Shown piece after piece: positions 1-12,503 of a DNA stretch of 64,000 nucleotides; position 1 is the stretch's first letter, and every line of letters begins with the position of its first letter. Source of the DNA: Salvator merianae (lineage: Eukaryota; Chordata; Lepidosauria; Squamata; Teiidae); NCBI GenBank assembly GCA_003586115.2, contig QVOM02000126.1, positions 60,465,433 to 60,529,432 of the forward strand, written 5' to 3'. The translations under genes and the position numbers were made by a program. The notes beneath the pieces were generated by a model, which was not told the origin of the DNA, searched no databases, and worked only from the letters and a program-made list of their open reading frames with translations.

Positions 1-203
1 AGAACTTGAAAGGCTAGTAACTTTGATTCAAACAAAACATGCAATAATCTTTCTGTTTTTCTCTCTTACACATTATCTTAGTACTCTTTGTGTCTTAGTA
101 ATAGAATAAGGTTATTTAGCATGCCAAAATTTCAGGAGACTGTAATATAGAATAGAATTTAGTGCTTCTATGAAAGACTATCAGGAAATCCCAGGGCTAT
201 AAA

Positions 204-540
204 CTAGACTGGAAGGCTAGTATGTACTCCAAGAGGCAGCACACCAGCAACCGGCCTGGATAGCTTTAAGAATGGATTAGACAAATTCATGGAAGTCAGG
301 TGTAATCGATGGCTACTAGAATTAATGTCTAGGTACTCCCTCCAGTGTGGAGAGATAGGTAGGATGTCTCTAAAGACCATTTGCAGGGAGTCAAGAACAG
401 GTGTGGATTTTGCCTTTGTCTTTTGCTTGAGAATGCCCAGAAGCTGTTGGTGGGTCAATGTGTGAGACAAGATGCTGGACTAGATGGACTGGAGCCTGAT
501 CCAGCAGAGTCCTCCTGTGTTCTTATGTTCACATAGTAGT
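204..540 (+). mobile_element. CR1-like LINE, 3' end fragment
   Basis: The + strand reads as the tail of a CR1-type ORF2 and its 3' UTR: remains of a CFKKGLDKFM-like segment (aatggattagacaaattc), then gatgctggactagatggact and the ending gttcttatgttcac. The same text occurs at 12800-13436 and, reversed, at 23470-23920, so all three belong to one family. It is strongly 5' truncated and mutated, as usual for CR1. Confidence 0.75.
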
Positions 541-1504
541 GACTAGAAATTGGGGCTGAATTCCTGGTCTTAATTCCCACATGGCCATAAAAGTTCATTC
601 TGTGACTTTGGGCTGGTCACTCCTTCTCAGTTTAACTTACCTCACAGGATCAATGTGAAGATAAAATTTAGGGGAGAAAAATAAAGTGTGCTGTCTTCAG
701 CTCTTTAGATGAAAGATGCCACAAAATAAAGTTGAAAAAAATGTTGGAAGTGGACAGTGGCAAATTGCTTCCATATTGTTTCTAAGAAGCTACATGGATT
801 CAAACTTGACTTGAGGTCATCTTTACTTTTAGCATCTTAATACTCATGACAAAATGCAAAGATGTCCTTTACATGTATTTCCTTTGTGTTAAATGTGTCA
901 GAAAGTATAATTACATTAAATAAGGTTTTAATTACACAGTGAAGGAAAATATAGAAGTGATCGCTCAGTTAGAGCTATAGGCTTTCAAGAAGTTGTATGA
1001 AAACTGTATATTAGATATACTTTTTGTATCACATATATGATAAAATATGCAGTCAAGACTAGTTGAAAAGATGGTCAATTTGCGGGGATTTGCCCCACTT
1101 ATAACTTTCTAAGTTACCTATTTCCTCATAAAACCTAATATGGCAATATAAGCACCAAATGACAAGCTGGTTGACTTGACTTGTTTTTACTTGTGAAATC
1201 CTTCAGTGTGAGTGTATTGGTAGCAAAGTTTATAAGACAGATCAGAACATAAATTTCATTAACACTATAGTTAGAGGATCCTTGTGTTATTTCACAAGCT
1301 TTTTATTATCTACTAGAGCTATCTACATAAATATAAAACCCAAGCAGTATAAATATAGTTTAATTTTAAAAAGTTTTGTGGTAGGTTTTATCCAAAGCAA
1401 AAGAAAAATACAAAATGTGTTTTTTTTTCAATATACAGCGTATCTGGCTAAATGATATTGATACAATTAAGGAAATATTACACTTGCAGAAAACTATACA
1501 TATA
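541..1504. other. Intronic or upstream sequence, nothing recognised
   Basis: AT-rich, with no open frame, repeat boundary or RNA gene that I can support. Confidence 0.6.
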
Positions 1505-2277
1505 CTAGCTGTACCCGGCCACGCGTTGCTGTGGCTCAGTCTGGTTAAATGGAAAAGAAAGAAAAGAGAAAGCGCACTTTTCGAATATGTTTAATTTCAC
1601 AATGCTTGTGGGTATACAATATTTTTTGTTGTTCCATTGTCTGTGCAGATATAGAGATTGTCTGGTTTGCCGACTCTAGAACACACAACATATAATTGTC
1701 CATGTGAGAAGCAATCCGTGTCTAGATCTAAACCGCACAATTGTAAAGATTGGCCCTGAGCTTTGTTGATGGTTATTGCAAACACCAATCGGATTGGGAA
1801 GTGCAATCTCTGAAACTGAAATGGCATATCCGTTGGAATCATAGGAATGCGAGGAATGAGGACATCTTCACCGTACAGCTAAATTCCAACGCAATGTCAC
1901 ACGAAATAATTAAATCAAAGTGAAAATAAGGCAAAATCAATGAAAATTCCATTTCACAATGCAATCGGAAACATTGAAATGGAATCGTGAAACTGTACAT
2001 TTGGAAATCGTACATGGATTGTAAATCGGAAACATTGAAATGGAATCGTAAAATATTTAGTATAGCGTGTGTTGCTTTGACGTCCAGCAGATGGTGCTGT
2101 TTTTCCAAAAACCCTGTTTTTACCTGTCACAGGTGTGACATCTATATAATATAGGTATATAAAAACAGGCGCGTATTCGAATGCAACGTTGTGTCAAAAT
2201 TTCAAAGCAATCGGTGAAGAACTTTCAGAGATTAGTGATTTTGAACAAACGAACATTTACATTTTTATTTATATAGA
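1505..2277 (-). mobile_element. Helitron remnant, about 0.77 kb, internally deleted
   Basis: Read on the minus strand, the element begins with TC (near 2277, in a TCTATATAAATAAAAATG context) and ends with CTAG (1505-1508) followed by T, as Helitrons do when inserted between A and T. Just inside the 3' end is the expected hairpin: CCACAGCAACGCGTGG, followed by CCGGGTACAGCTAG. Most of the element is missing; what is left of the coding part is the extreme C-terminus of the RepHel helicase. The 5' end could equally start a few bases further out, because TC recurs there. Identification is from termini plus protein; no copy comparison was possible. Confidence 0.82.
1597..1842 (-). pseudogene. Helitron helicase (Pif1-like), C-terminal remnant
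   Basis: The minus-strand frame contains FPIRLVFAITINKAQGQSLQ, then GLDL-TDCFSHGQLYV-CSRV and DNLYICTDNGTTKNIVYPQ-L, which is the last segment of the Helitron-type Pif1 helicase: the INKAQGQS motif is helicase motif V and HGQLYV-CSRV is motif VI. A complete Helitron RepHel is well over 1,000 residues, so this is only the last 70 or so. It sits about 90 bp from the element's 3' end, the normal place. No Rep nickase domain or ATPase Walker motifs remain, so it cannot act by itself. Confidence 0.85.
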
Positions 2278-2849
2278 TAGATGTACTAATCCTAATAGAT
2301 TAGATTGTGAAGATATTTTTAGAAAGGTGTAACTCAACTTGAAAAAGATATATTTTGTGTGGCAGTGGTAAATAGGCTGTTGTCATATGACCTGAGAAGT
2401 CCAGAACTGAATCTCTGTAGTTGGTATCCTAGGCACTTTGAGCACAAAATCACTTATCTGAATGTGGAGCTGACTGCTGCCCTTTTATATTGTAGGTAAC
2501 TAGTAAGAAATCCAAGGCACCATCTTTCAGTTTGGGGGGCTTGATGATGCATGTGTGGCACTTGCAGCTGAGAGGACTCCAACATGTGCTCTGAATCCTC
2601 ACCATCTTGGCTCATTAGAGTTAGCTTTGTTGTCTGTGAGGGATGTGCGTGACTGAGTGGATCCAGGGATTGGTGAACATCTTTGTGAGATGGAGTCATG
2701 CTACTGGTCTTGAAAGAGGTGGTAATTGCACTCTCTTGAAAGAGGTTTCCTTGAACACAGCAAATATATTCCATCTACTACCTAGTCACAAATGTTTTTA
2801 TGAAAGAGGCATTAGAATCTGTACCTGCAGGCACTTGTGGAAGAAAATA

Positions 2850-3440
2850 GTCTCTCAATCCATTTCAGTCTGTATTTAGACCTAATCTGAGCTGGCAGTC
2901 AGGTTGTTGAATGGGACACCTGATTGTTCATATATTAGTAAAAGGTGAAAGATTTATACGATATGACGATAAACCAGAGTATGACATATATTATGACTGT
3001 GCTAATCAGTTGTACTGGTTACCAGTTAACTACAAGGTCAGAGTCAAGGTTTTATGCTTGGAGTGTGTGAGATTCTTTGATGGCTTGGGGCTAGGTGTTT
3101 ACCTTCCCTATTATAAAGCTGTAGGATCTTGATGGTTATTTGGAATTGTATCTTGGGTCTGAATGCCATTTTTCAATTTCCTGCAGTTGGGTTACCTCTC
3201 TGGTGGTGTCTGCCCTTTGAAATGATGTCTCCTCTGAATTTCAGTAGGGACTTAGTCTTGTGGCTTTTAGATGCCTATCTAAGATCGATCTTTTATCCAA
3301 GTCTTCTCTGTTTGAATTGGTTTGTTTGATTAACTCCCTTTTTCTACCCACTGTTTTACCACTGTTTCTGAATTTGCTTTGTTTTCACATTATATTGTAA
3401 GTTGCTTTGGTGAATTTTTATAAAAAAGGGTTTAAAAAAG
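2850..3440 (+). mobile_element. L2-like LINE 3' fragment ending in a microsatellite
   Basis: The + strand frame holds LYWLPVNYKVRVKVLCL followed by FDGLGLGVYLPYY, which matches the C-terminal end of L2-type ORF2 (the LHWLPV-R--FKVL ... LNGLGP-YL block). It ends with tgtaagttgctttggtgaatttttata, the usual L2-type 3' tail, and passes directly into the (GGAT)n(GATA)n tract. Decayed, with frame breaks after 3130. Confidence 0.7.
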
Positions 3441-3461
3441 GGATGGATGGATGGATGGATG

Positions 3462-3500
<39 letters not shown>

Positions 3501-3502
3501 GA
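3441..3502 (+). repeat. (GGAT)n(GATA)n microsatellite
   Basis: Five to six GGAT units run directly into ten or so GATA units without interruption. It lies at the 3' end of the L2-like fragment and may have grown from that element's terminal repeat. GATA tracts of this kind are the Bkm type known from snakes, but are common elsewhere too. Confidence 0.95.
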
Positions 3503-6500
3503 AGCATGGTAGGTAGGTAGTGCATATATTTGTTTCGTATCAGCTGGAAGTCTTTGATTCTGCCAAAGAATCCAGGCCACTATAATCTACTGAGGCGGCT
3601 AAAAGTTCATTGCTAGAAATCCTTAGCCCTTTCAGAAGATAATTACCATCAGGGTTTTCTAATGAAAGGATTAAACTAATGAAAAGGCTATTATTTTGCA
3701 CCCATAACATTTCTGTTTTGATAAAACGAGGAAATTCATATGCTGTGCTTTAAGATTGAGATCACACTGGCATTTATTTTACTGAATACTATAATTTATT
3801 CCATACTGAGTACTGAGGAACAAAGAAAAGTCTAAAGTAAGGAACAGCAGAACTTCATTGTAAACATGTCTTTTCCTCTCTCCCCTTGCTAGCTTTTCAA
3901 AAACTATCTGCAATCAATCTTGTTCTCTGTTACTTAAATATTACTTTTATTTGTCTGCAAAATAATTGCTGTCATCTTCATGTCACAAGTGAAATTTCTT
4001 TACCAGGGGTGTAGCATTTTGTCTGTTTGAGTAAGACAGTATGATGAATTGGTTATAGAAAGTGTGTATATCTCAGCCGGATTCCAAAATGTCTTTTTGC
4101 TAACAGAAAACCTCTGCTCACAAAATACCTCTTTTGGCCCTAACAGAACAACATTATGTGTGTAAGTACTGTCAGCAAAGCCAAAGAACTAGTTGTATTT
4201 GTGCAGTTTTAAACAAGCCCTTGCTAAATCTTCCCAAAGGCCTTATTTCTGTTTTTGCCACAGTCTATTCTTCTTATTTTATTTGTTTAAAATATTTCTA
4301 TACTGATTTCCATCTTAAGATACCAATAAATGTCCTCTGCTGACATTTTAGGTGCCTTGGTGAAATTGTACTTCATCACCTAGACATTTGTAAATTAGGT
4401 CTCCTAGTATGTTACTGTTGTCTTATTGTTTAAATTCTTATAGTTTTAATATTTTATTTTGTTTCTTATAGTTTTAATGCTTCATTTTATGTATTACCCT
4501 GAAGGATAATAAAGAAGTTCCATAATAAATAAATAATTGGTTAGTAAACAAAATACAAGGAAATCTCTCAACTCCTTAAATTCATTAAATTATTTTAATC
4601 CAAGTAAAATATAACAGAAGTAAATAAAGACAATTAAAAACAGTGGGTGAAATGTATCCATGCCTTATCCGCCATGGGTCTAGTCATACTGTGCCACACA
4701 CTGTTTGTGGTATAGTTACTCACATTCAAGCCACAGTCACATTTGGCCATACACAGTTTGAATAAGGCATGGGTCCAGTGTCAGATTATGCTTCATTTGT
4801 ATGAGATTTCTTATTGCTAGTTTTGCAATAGGAAGAGGTGCTCACATAAGTTTTTCACTGTAGCTAAACCTCCAGTAAGAAATGGTGTTACACCACTGGA
4901 AGTTCACATAATAGTGCTAATGTATTTTGCTCTACCGTTCACAGTTTCTTGGATCAAAGCTATTACTTTTGCAGAATGTTCTTGATTAGAATTAAATAAG
5001 CAGTAAGCTGTTACACTGCAGGTAAAAAAAAGGAAAAGGAAAAAGCCTATGGAATCTGCAAAGAACAGGATTAACTGCAACCATGCAATCTACTTTGTTG
5101 AGTAGGAACAGTGATGAGTCTTTTGAGCAGTTGAATGTCTATCACGTTGTATTTACTTTAATTTTGCTGAGTTTCATAAAGCAAATGTTTATATGGTAAG
5201 AATTGCCAAGTCCAGTTGTTTGTTGCATTGTCTGTATAGCACATACGTTGTCAGCATCAGTGGTGGTCTGTAGATTGAGACCCATGAGGCAATGGGGGCA
5301 GGTGACCCTTGCTTTGGTGGGTTCAAACTACTTTTCATTCTGTGGGTTGCACTCTTTTTCATTTGGTATGTAAATGTAAAATTCTGTATATGGGAAGGTT
5401 TTGATCATAATATTATTGTTTTTATATTATGGGTTTACAAGCCAGATTTCTTAAATGCTACTGTTGCATTTAAAATTCAGCACACAAGAAAGAACATATT
5501 TCCAAATCCTAGAATTTGAGTTTAAAATCTGACAATAACAACATAATTTTATTTTATTACGGGAACAACGACATCATAATATGATGAAAGATGTTTTGGT
5601 ATTTGAGGGCTTTATCAAGTTTTCAAAGCATTAGAAGTATATTTCATCTACATTTTTTTTCAGGCTCCTTAGTTGATATTTTGGGATATTGCACTTAATT
5701 TTAAGCAGCATTTATTTTTTCCACAGAGAAATTGTGCTTAATTTTAAGCAAATTTATTTTTTTCTTGAAATGCACTGTTGTAAATTCCTTTGGTTTTAAT
5801 TCCAAAAACTACCAAAGGAAAAAGATCAATGTAAGCACTTTAACAAATATGTGACTTCTTTGGTTCTTTAAAGAAAAATGCAGTTGTTTGGTATTTTAAT
5901 AGAAAAGTTCACTTGTTTCAGATTACTTTAGTAGCGTTTAGTAGTTTAGATTTAGAGTTATTGTGCTGCTTCATGCAAATGGTAGGACCTTGTTTGACCA
6001 GTGTCTGCAGGACAATTTGGGAAGTGAATGTGGGAAGGATGCTTAACACTGCAATTTTTGTATAGCTCCTCCTAGTCCTAAGCTACTGGTTGTAAGTCCT
6101 TTGTCTCAAAACCTGAAATAGGAGATCTTCTGTACAATACTGCATAATGAACTGAAAAATATAAACAAGCAGTCATTCACCAACATCTTTAAGAAGGGCG
6201 ATACATTCCACAAGATCATCGGTTGCATTTGACTCTTCTAGCAGTCAGATCCTCTGCAGATAAATATTGTAGCCATATCTGAAAGCTTTGATTCAAAGCA
6301 GAACTATGGAACATGGCATAAACCCCCCCAAACTGTGACAAGCGAATATGAGGAAGCCCTTACGTTATACATTTCTTGTAAACTGCCTGCATTCACTCAA
6401 TAAGATAGTTCCTATACATCAACTATTTTTTTTTTACTGTAATAAAATTGGTGGCTTAACTACTCTTTAAACGTAAAATAATGGTTGAAATTTTCAACAT

Positions 6501-6668
6501 GCTTTCATCAGCCAACCCAATTTCTAACGGTTAGCAGTTGTCAAGTGCAGATTATAGAGGAAGGCGAAGACAAATACATTTAATTCTTGGATTAGAGATC
6601 TTCATATGAAAATTATAACCCTTTATGTAAAGATGCTCAAGATAGGTTTGGAAAATAAAGTGTTTGGT

Positions 6669-6701
<33 letters not shown>

Positions 6702-7580
6702 GTGAGCAATAAAATATCAATCAAAACCTGTTGTTAGGGGCACACTAATATCTTCCTCAAATGCATCATCTGTCTAAATTTTCAGTGTAAGAGGCAAACA
6801 TACTGCCAATCAAAAGTCTAGAATGATGGAGCTGTTGATTAACGATAAGAGACAGCAAGAGAATCTATACCAGGGGTGCCAAAAATCACTTATGTTTCTA
6901 ATCCTTGCTGGATCCTGTCCAAGTGTAGGTCAAGGAGAAGTTAAGTCAGTTCTACCATGGTAGCTGCTCTGCTTGGCCACTGTTCAAGTCATAATTTGAG
7001 GGTCTTGTCTCAGAATCATCATAACTCTAAACACCTGTTATTATAATGTAATCATGGATACATTAATGAATGCACTGGTAAACACAGAAAAACATTTGTT
7101 TCCTATTTGCATTTAAAAAGTGCTGAGGACAATGTAACCTCCTGCAGTTGTGAGATCAGTCTGTTATTACATTCCCCTCCATCCCTCTCCTTTGCCTATT
7201 CAGTTGAGTTGATTTCTGGGTTGTCAAAAGCAAACTATGTCAGCTAATTTCACGCTTTCCTAACTTTCTTTTGAGAACATGTTTAATGATGCAAAATCTT
7301 TGGTATCGTCCATTCAACATATTTCTTACATTTATCAGGTTTCCAGTCTGTATTTCCTAAGCATGATGCTGTCCTGCCAAATTGCTTGTCTGTACTTGTA
7401 ACCGGATGGAAGTTTTCCCTTATCGTAAAAAAGCTACATAGAAGTCAAGTGGTTTTACAAAAAAAAGAAGAAAACAATGTAAACATAAATGCATAACTAA
7501 CAACACCATACAGGAGCAGGGGAGACAAGGGAAGAAATGGCCCCATGCAATATATCTTTAATTAGAGCCCAAAAGATGTG
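3503..7580. other. Intronic or upstream sequence, mostly unassigned
   Basis: About 4 kb of AT-rich DNA with no supported gene. It contains a short inverted repeat (arms about 4656-4669 and 4761-4774, ATCCATGCCTTATC-like) that may be a small MITE, and a (TAAA)n run at 6669-6701. The other short open frames lack homology that I recognise. Confidence 0.5.
6669..6701 (+). repeat. (AAAT)n microsatellite
   Basis: Eight uninterrupted AAAT units after tttggttt. It may be the tail of an old retroposed element, but no body upstream of it is recognisable. Confidence 0.9.
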
Positions 7581-7584
7581 AAAG

Positions 7585-8330
7585 TCAGGGAGAGCATTTC
7601 AAAAGTAGGCACCATGACAGATGGAGCCAAGTTGTGGCTGCCTGCAAGATGACACTCAATAGTGTATCTTCTGTAGGATCTCCCCAGATGATCCTAGTGA
7701 TCTTAAGACTCTTTCCCAAATTGTTTAGAGCCGTATATGCTAATAATAAAACCCCAGTTTTGACTTGGTAGCTAACCAATGCAGTTTATTTATTTTCTCT
7801 TTTATCCTGCCCTATATTCAAAAGCCTCAGGGCATATTTAATGATGCAAAAATTTTGGTACCAACCATAAAAACAAAATATAAAATGAATACACTAAAAA
7901 CAATAACAGTGCCTGAAAGTGAGGGGGAAAGCTGTTTCCTTAGCCAAAGGCCAGGGTAAATAAGTGTGAATTCATTACTGTCCTGAACACTTAAAATGAA
8001 GATGCCAGGCACATCTCAGGGAAAAAAACAAAACTATTCCATAGCTCAGGGGCCACCACTGAGAAAGTCCTATCATTGGTGACCACCCCATTTGCTACTG
8101 AAAGTGATGGTACAACCAGGAGGACCTTCCCTGCAGGTCTTAAGACATGGGCTACTCCATATGTGAAAAGGCATTCTTTAAGCACTATGTACTCTATAGG
8201 CACTAAGCATCCTAGCCACAAAGTTAAGTCTCCATTATTGTCTGCTGATTGGCAAAGGGACGGTCTGAGGGCACAGAGTCATGGATGCATTCAACAAGAT
8301 GTCTTGATCATATAGGGTGAGATATTCTTG
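7585..8330 (+). mobile_element. Old LINE/SINE 3'-region repeats (L2-like), several pieces
   Basis: Two or more pieces of a repeat that recurs in the window. The stretch gtaggcaccatgacagatgg to ggtagctaaccaatgcagtt and the stretch ccatagctcaggggccacca to ggtctta agacatgg match text found reversed at 27700-27830 and in part at 50400-50500. Between them lies a reversed 3' tail (ttttatcctgccctatattc) also seen at 33760, 8525 and 62610. The family is an L2-like non-coding 3' part by inference only; the short open frames here are not genes. Confidence 0.5.
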
Positions 8331-8739
8331 TTCATGACATTGGATTCCAGTGCTCCTTAGCCTTACATTGGACATAGCTCAGTTTTTCTCCCAACATCTA
8401 ATCTACTGGATACTGCATATGTTTACATATGGGCCTTAGCCTACCCAACTTTGCTTTATTGTGCATTTTTTCTTACTCCCACTCTACTTCACAGAAATGT
8501 TTGTCGTCTGTTCAGTGTCTGTTTATATTTTTATACCACCCAATACCACATTCTCAGGACAATGTTGAATTAAAAGTATATATATATAAAACAAAGATAA
8601 AAAGATAACAAAAAAAGTAACTAAAAACAAAAAGAAAATTGAAAAGAAAAAAGAAAAAAGAAAAAAATGCCTAGGTACAAGATGTGCAATCATTAACTGC
8701 AAAAGTAATAATAATATGCAAGAGACAAACATTTATTTT

Positions 8740-11700
8740 CTCCCCAAAGCAGAAAAGTTTGTATCATTACTGAAGTAAATTTCTAATGCCACTTTAAGAA
8801 TTTCTTTATAATTGTATGTTAATGGGCACAGCTGTTTTATTTTCCTGATTAATTTCCTAGTGTTCAGTTCAAAGCTCTGTTGCTATTATACTGACACTGT
8901 GGTGAAATTGTAAGCTTTTCTGTTCAGTATTATCAAGTTTTAAATGTATCTGCTTTATGAATAGTTTTTATTAGTAATTCATTTATATTTTATTTTACAG
9001 CCTTGATAAAGGTGTGTCCAGAATCTGTTGCTAAAAAGCAAGGTTAAAATCCTTATAGCATTGTGGTTTTCCCTTTTCCACTTTTGTCTCTGGCTTGGCA
9101 CTTAGCCACCAGGTGATCTTAAGTTTTCCAATGTTTTTCTTCATTGAAATATCATCCCCAGTTAAATACTTTGCAAGCACATGCACTATTGTATATAACT
9201 TTGTTAAATTTTCTATTTTATTAGAAGAAAGAAACAAGTTTCTACTGTCACAACCACAACAGTTTATTTTTGTTCTTGTCTTTTCTGATGGCTTAACTTA
9301 CTCAGAAACAGTCTTAAGATGTGCCAAAGGGGATTTGTTAAGCTTTAGAAATTCTGTAGTAATGCTCAACAAGAACTGAGCACTGTTGTGTCAGTTGATT
9401 TATATTAAAAAAAATATTTCCTACTGCTGTCTCTTATAATATGTATAAGCACTATGTATAAGCACAAGTTGTCCCACCCTCTAAAAAATGCAAAAAAAAA
9501 ACACCCTGTTTGTTGAAAAGAGATTAAATTCTCTTTTCTTAATGCACTGTGGTTAGGATTAACTCAGCAGACAGTCCTACATATTAATTTTGGTATGTAT
9601 CATCTGACAAGAGCTTAGCTGGCAAAATATACTGCACTAAAATTGCTATTAATATCAACAAAAGGCATTGATCATGGAAGATCTAAGCATTGATTCCCGT
9701 CTGCTCTCAAACGGAAGAAAATCTGTGCCTTTAATTGTACAGCAGTAAATTATTGCCAGTTGTTTAGAAGCTTTGGTTAGAAAAATGGGTGAAAAGTAGG
9801 ATTATAAATAATTCAGAATAGATTATATAGCTGTCCAATAATCTTATCCATCTTCTTAATCACAGAAAGAATCCAAAGCCAGCTAAAAAGAATATGAAGG
9901 AGAAGTCCAAAAAAGGGGTCGATTGAGTCTGAATTTGTATGACTGTTGTCATAGTTAACTGAATACAGTTAGCTGTTTAACCAGTGTGGTAGACTGTACT
10001 TGAAGCAGAGTTCCTCCTGAATGCTGTGCTTACAAATCTGAAGGTATTTCTTTGTAGGACCATAGCCCGAATGATACAAAACGTATCTCTACATAATATC
10101 TAGAGTTTAAAATGGGAAGGGTGATCAGCAACAGTATGTGAGCAGATGATGAAGGAAGTTTACCAGCAGAAGATTCCTGGTTCCCCACCAATTAAATCTG
10201 AGATTCCCCCCCCACCCCCAAGATAGCAAGAGTGGTTAAAAAAATTAACTCGTCTTCCACTTGCTCTGATCTCTGACCATTTTTATGATCTTCCCCCGCC
10301 TGCACATTACAATCAGTACTGTACTTTGGAAAAAGCTTGTGCATTTGATAAGAAGCATTTAATGACAACAGAAGTATGGCCTTCAGCCCCAGATAGTAGA
10401 TTCCCTGCTGACTGAAAAGTGCGCCATACACATTTTGGAGAGGCCCCTGCTTTGGAAGCTTTGGATGAGGTAATGCTGCTCAAATCCCACCTTGAGATTT
10501 GGGGATCAGTGAGGCTGGGCTTGAGGGTGTTGCCTTAAGCCACTGAGTCTCCAGTGCTGTCATTTGCTCCCTGATGATGGAGATCACTACTGATTGATGC
10601 AGTCCCGCTCCACTCTTTCCCTTTTGGGAGGAATGATTTAAGAGAAAGCTTTAGTCTTGCCTTCCAGCACTGTCCTTTACTTTCTAGCCTGCTGCGGCTT
10701 AAGTCCTTTTTTCTGCAGTCATTTGGTATGCAGAACAGTAGGCCATAGCTTCACTGTTTGATCCTACGATTGCTTCTGCCCCTCTGCTTGTCTTCCAGAG
10801 CAGAGATCTACATTCAAAGCAAGTTTGCAACTAAGCATAAATGTCTGATGTACTCAGCTTGAGTTCTGAGATACATCAAACCTTTACTGACTAAGCCTGA
10901 GTTAAAATAACTTGTCTTCCTGTTTTTGCCATCTAGAGTATGTGCCGTTATTCGTGGTATGTTAGGCATAAGAAAATAAATGATGACTCAATGCTCAAGC
11001 AAAGAGTCATGTAAAAGGATGGACTTTATATTCATCGTATTATGCTTTGTCTTTGAACAAGATTTTTTTGGGGGGGGGGAAATCCTGAAAATGGCATAGC
11101 ACTGATGTTTTAAAAACCATAGCAAGTGAGTCTGGTGATAACTCATCTTGTTTATCTTAGCTGGAAAGCCCACAATCTGTTTTATAAGTGATTTTTATTA
11201 CCACAGGAAATATTTGACCCTGAATGCCTATAGCAAGAATGCCACATCTAACTTAATTGAGCAAATCAATATAGCAGGAATGATTTGACTCAACAGAAGA
11301 ATTTGTTCAGAAGTTGCTACAAAATTCTATTACTTCAAAGAATATATGGGTGGCATGGTGCTGTACATTCCAAGGATATATAGCAGTGAAATTGAAATCT
11401 TGTCATGGAAGCAGGAGAAAACAGTATATTCTGATGAAGTAGTACATACGTGCAAAATTACAGATGACAAAAGGTGCCAAAATAAGTCTGATACAACCCA
11501 AAAAAATTATGTTCACTTGTGGCAAGTATTGACAAACTTCAGCCCCTTTTCCTCTCTTTTTTTCTTTCTACCCTTCGATTTGCTCCCTCCCTACTGTTTC
11601 TGACCATTTATAGCAAAAACTGGTAATTCGGATTATCTATTCCCGTGTGTCATTTTGGTGGTGCTAGACTGTCTTTGCACTTTAAATTCCCCCACACACT

Positions 11701-12419
11701 TGATTTAAAATATCCTGGAGTAAAACTGACATGGCAGGGTTAATAACAGTATTGGAAATGCCATATTAGATGTAATTAATATTCAGACATAGGTTCACCA
11801 TTGTCACAGCAAGCTGCTAGATGCTGTGAAAAGCCAAAAAGCAAAATGTGAGAATGATGGTGCTCACTTGGTCTCCTTGCACTTAGTTTCCAACAATCAA
11901 TCTTTAGAAGCATACTATCTCCAAGACATATATGAATGATTGTAACGTGTGAGTGACCAAGCCAGATGCAGGCTGCCAACCATGTGTTGTAATCTAATAA
12001 GTTCTTAGTAGCCACCACAAAACAAGGAACCGTACTGAGCTGCTTGCTAGTGGAGAAGTTTAGTTAATATAGCTGGAAGGTTCTAACAAAATACGCTGTT
12101 ACTTTGTCAGTGACAGATCCAAAATAGTGTGTAGCTGGACATCTTATTGTGAGGATCCTGTCTATTGAATTAAAATAATATGCCAACATTTGTGTAATAT
12201 GCCGATATTTGTGTGAATATCGTTATCACAATCTCATGATTTGAAGAAAATTTCTTGTTACTGAGAATACGAATAAGATGCAGTGAATATTAGAAAGATA
12301 AATGTAATCAAAAATGTTGTTGCTGCTTTGCACCGTATTTTAACATCTGTACGGTGTATTCAGTTAGAAGCCTGGTTTTAGATATTTGAATCAAAATGTG
12401 CGCTTGTGTTTCTTCACAG
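8740..12419. other. Intronic sequence, nothing supported
   Basis: AT-rich with scattered homopolymers (poly-C/G near 10207 and 11072). No exon, RNA gene or full element could be supported. An acceptor-like tattttacag at 8991-9000 opens no matching exon. Confidence 0.5.
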
Positions 12420-12503
12420 CCTTAAGGAAGGTATACTGAAAATTCTTCCCTGGAATGAACAGAGCCATAGGGAAGAAGACTGGTGTGAAAGACCACCATG
12501 CAA
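12420..12503 (+). CDS. NBAS: NBAS exon 1 of window
   Basis: Acceptor tttcttcacag precedes and a consensus donor gtaagta follows. The exon supplies the last base of a split codon, 27 full codons (starting LKEGILKILPWNEQ, ending EDWCERPPC) and two bases of the next codon. The AA left over joins the G that opens the next exon to give Lys, so the phases agree (2 to 2). It is short and too small to stand out as an open frame; the support is the two strong splice sites and the phase match. The preceding exon is not in the window. Confidence 0.85.

Noticed and set aside
8523..8732. Open frame rich in Phe/Leu on the minus strand
   Set aside because: It translates an A-rich low-complexity stretch; no conserved motif and no splice context.
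8991..9050. Possible extra NBAS exon after tattttacag
   Set aside because: The frame that would match closes quickly, there is no conserved text and the phase link to the 12420 exon cannot be shown.
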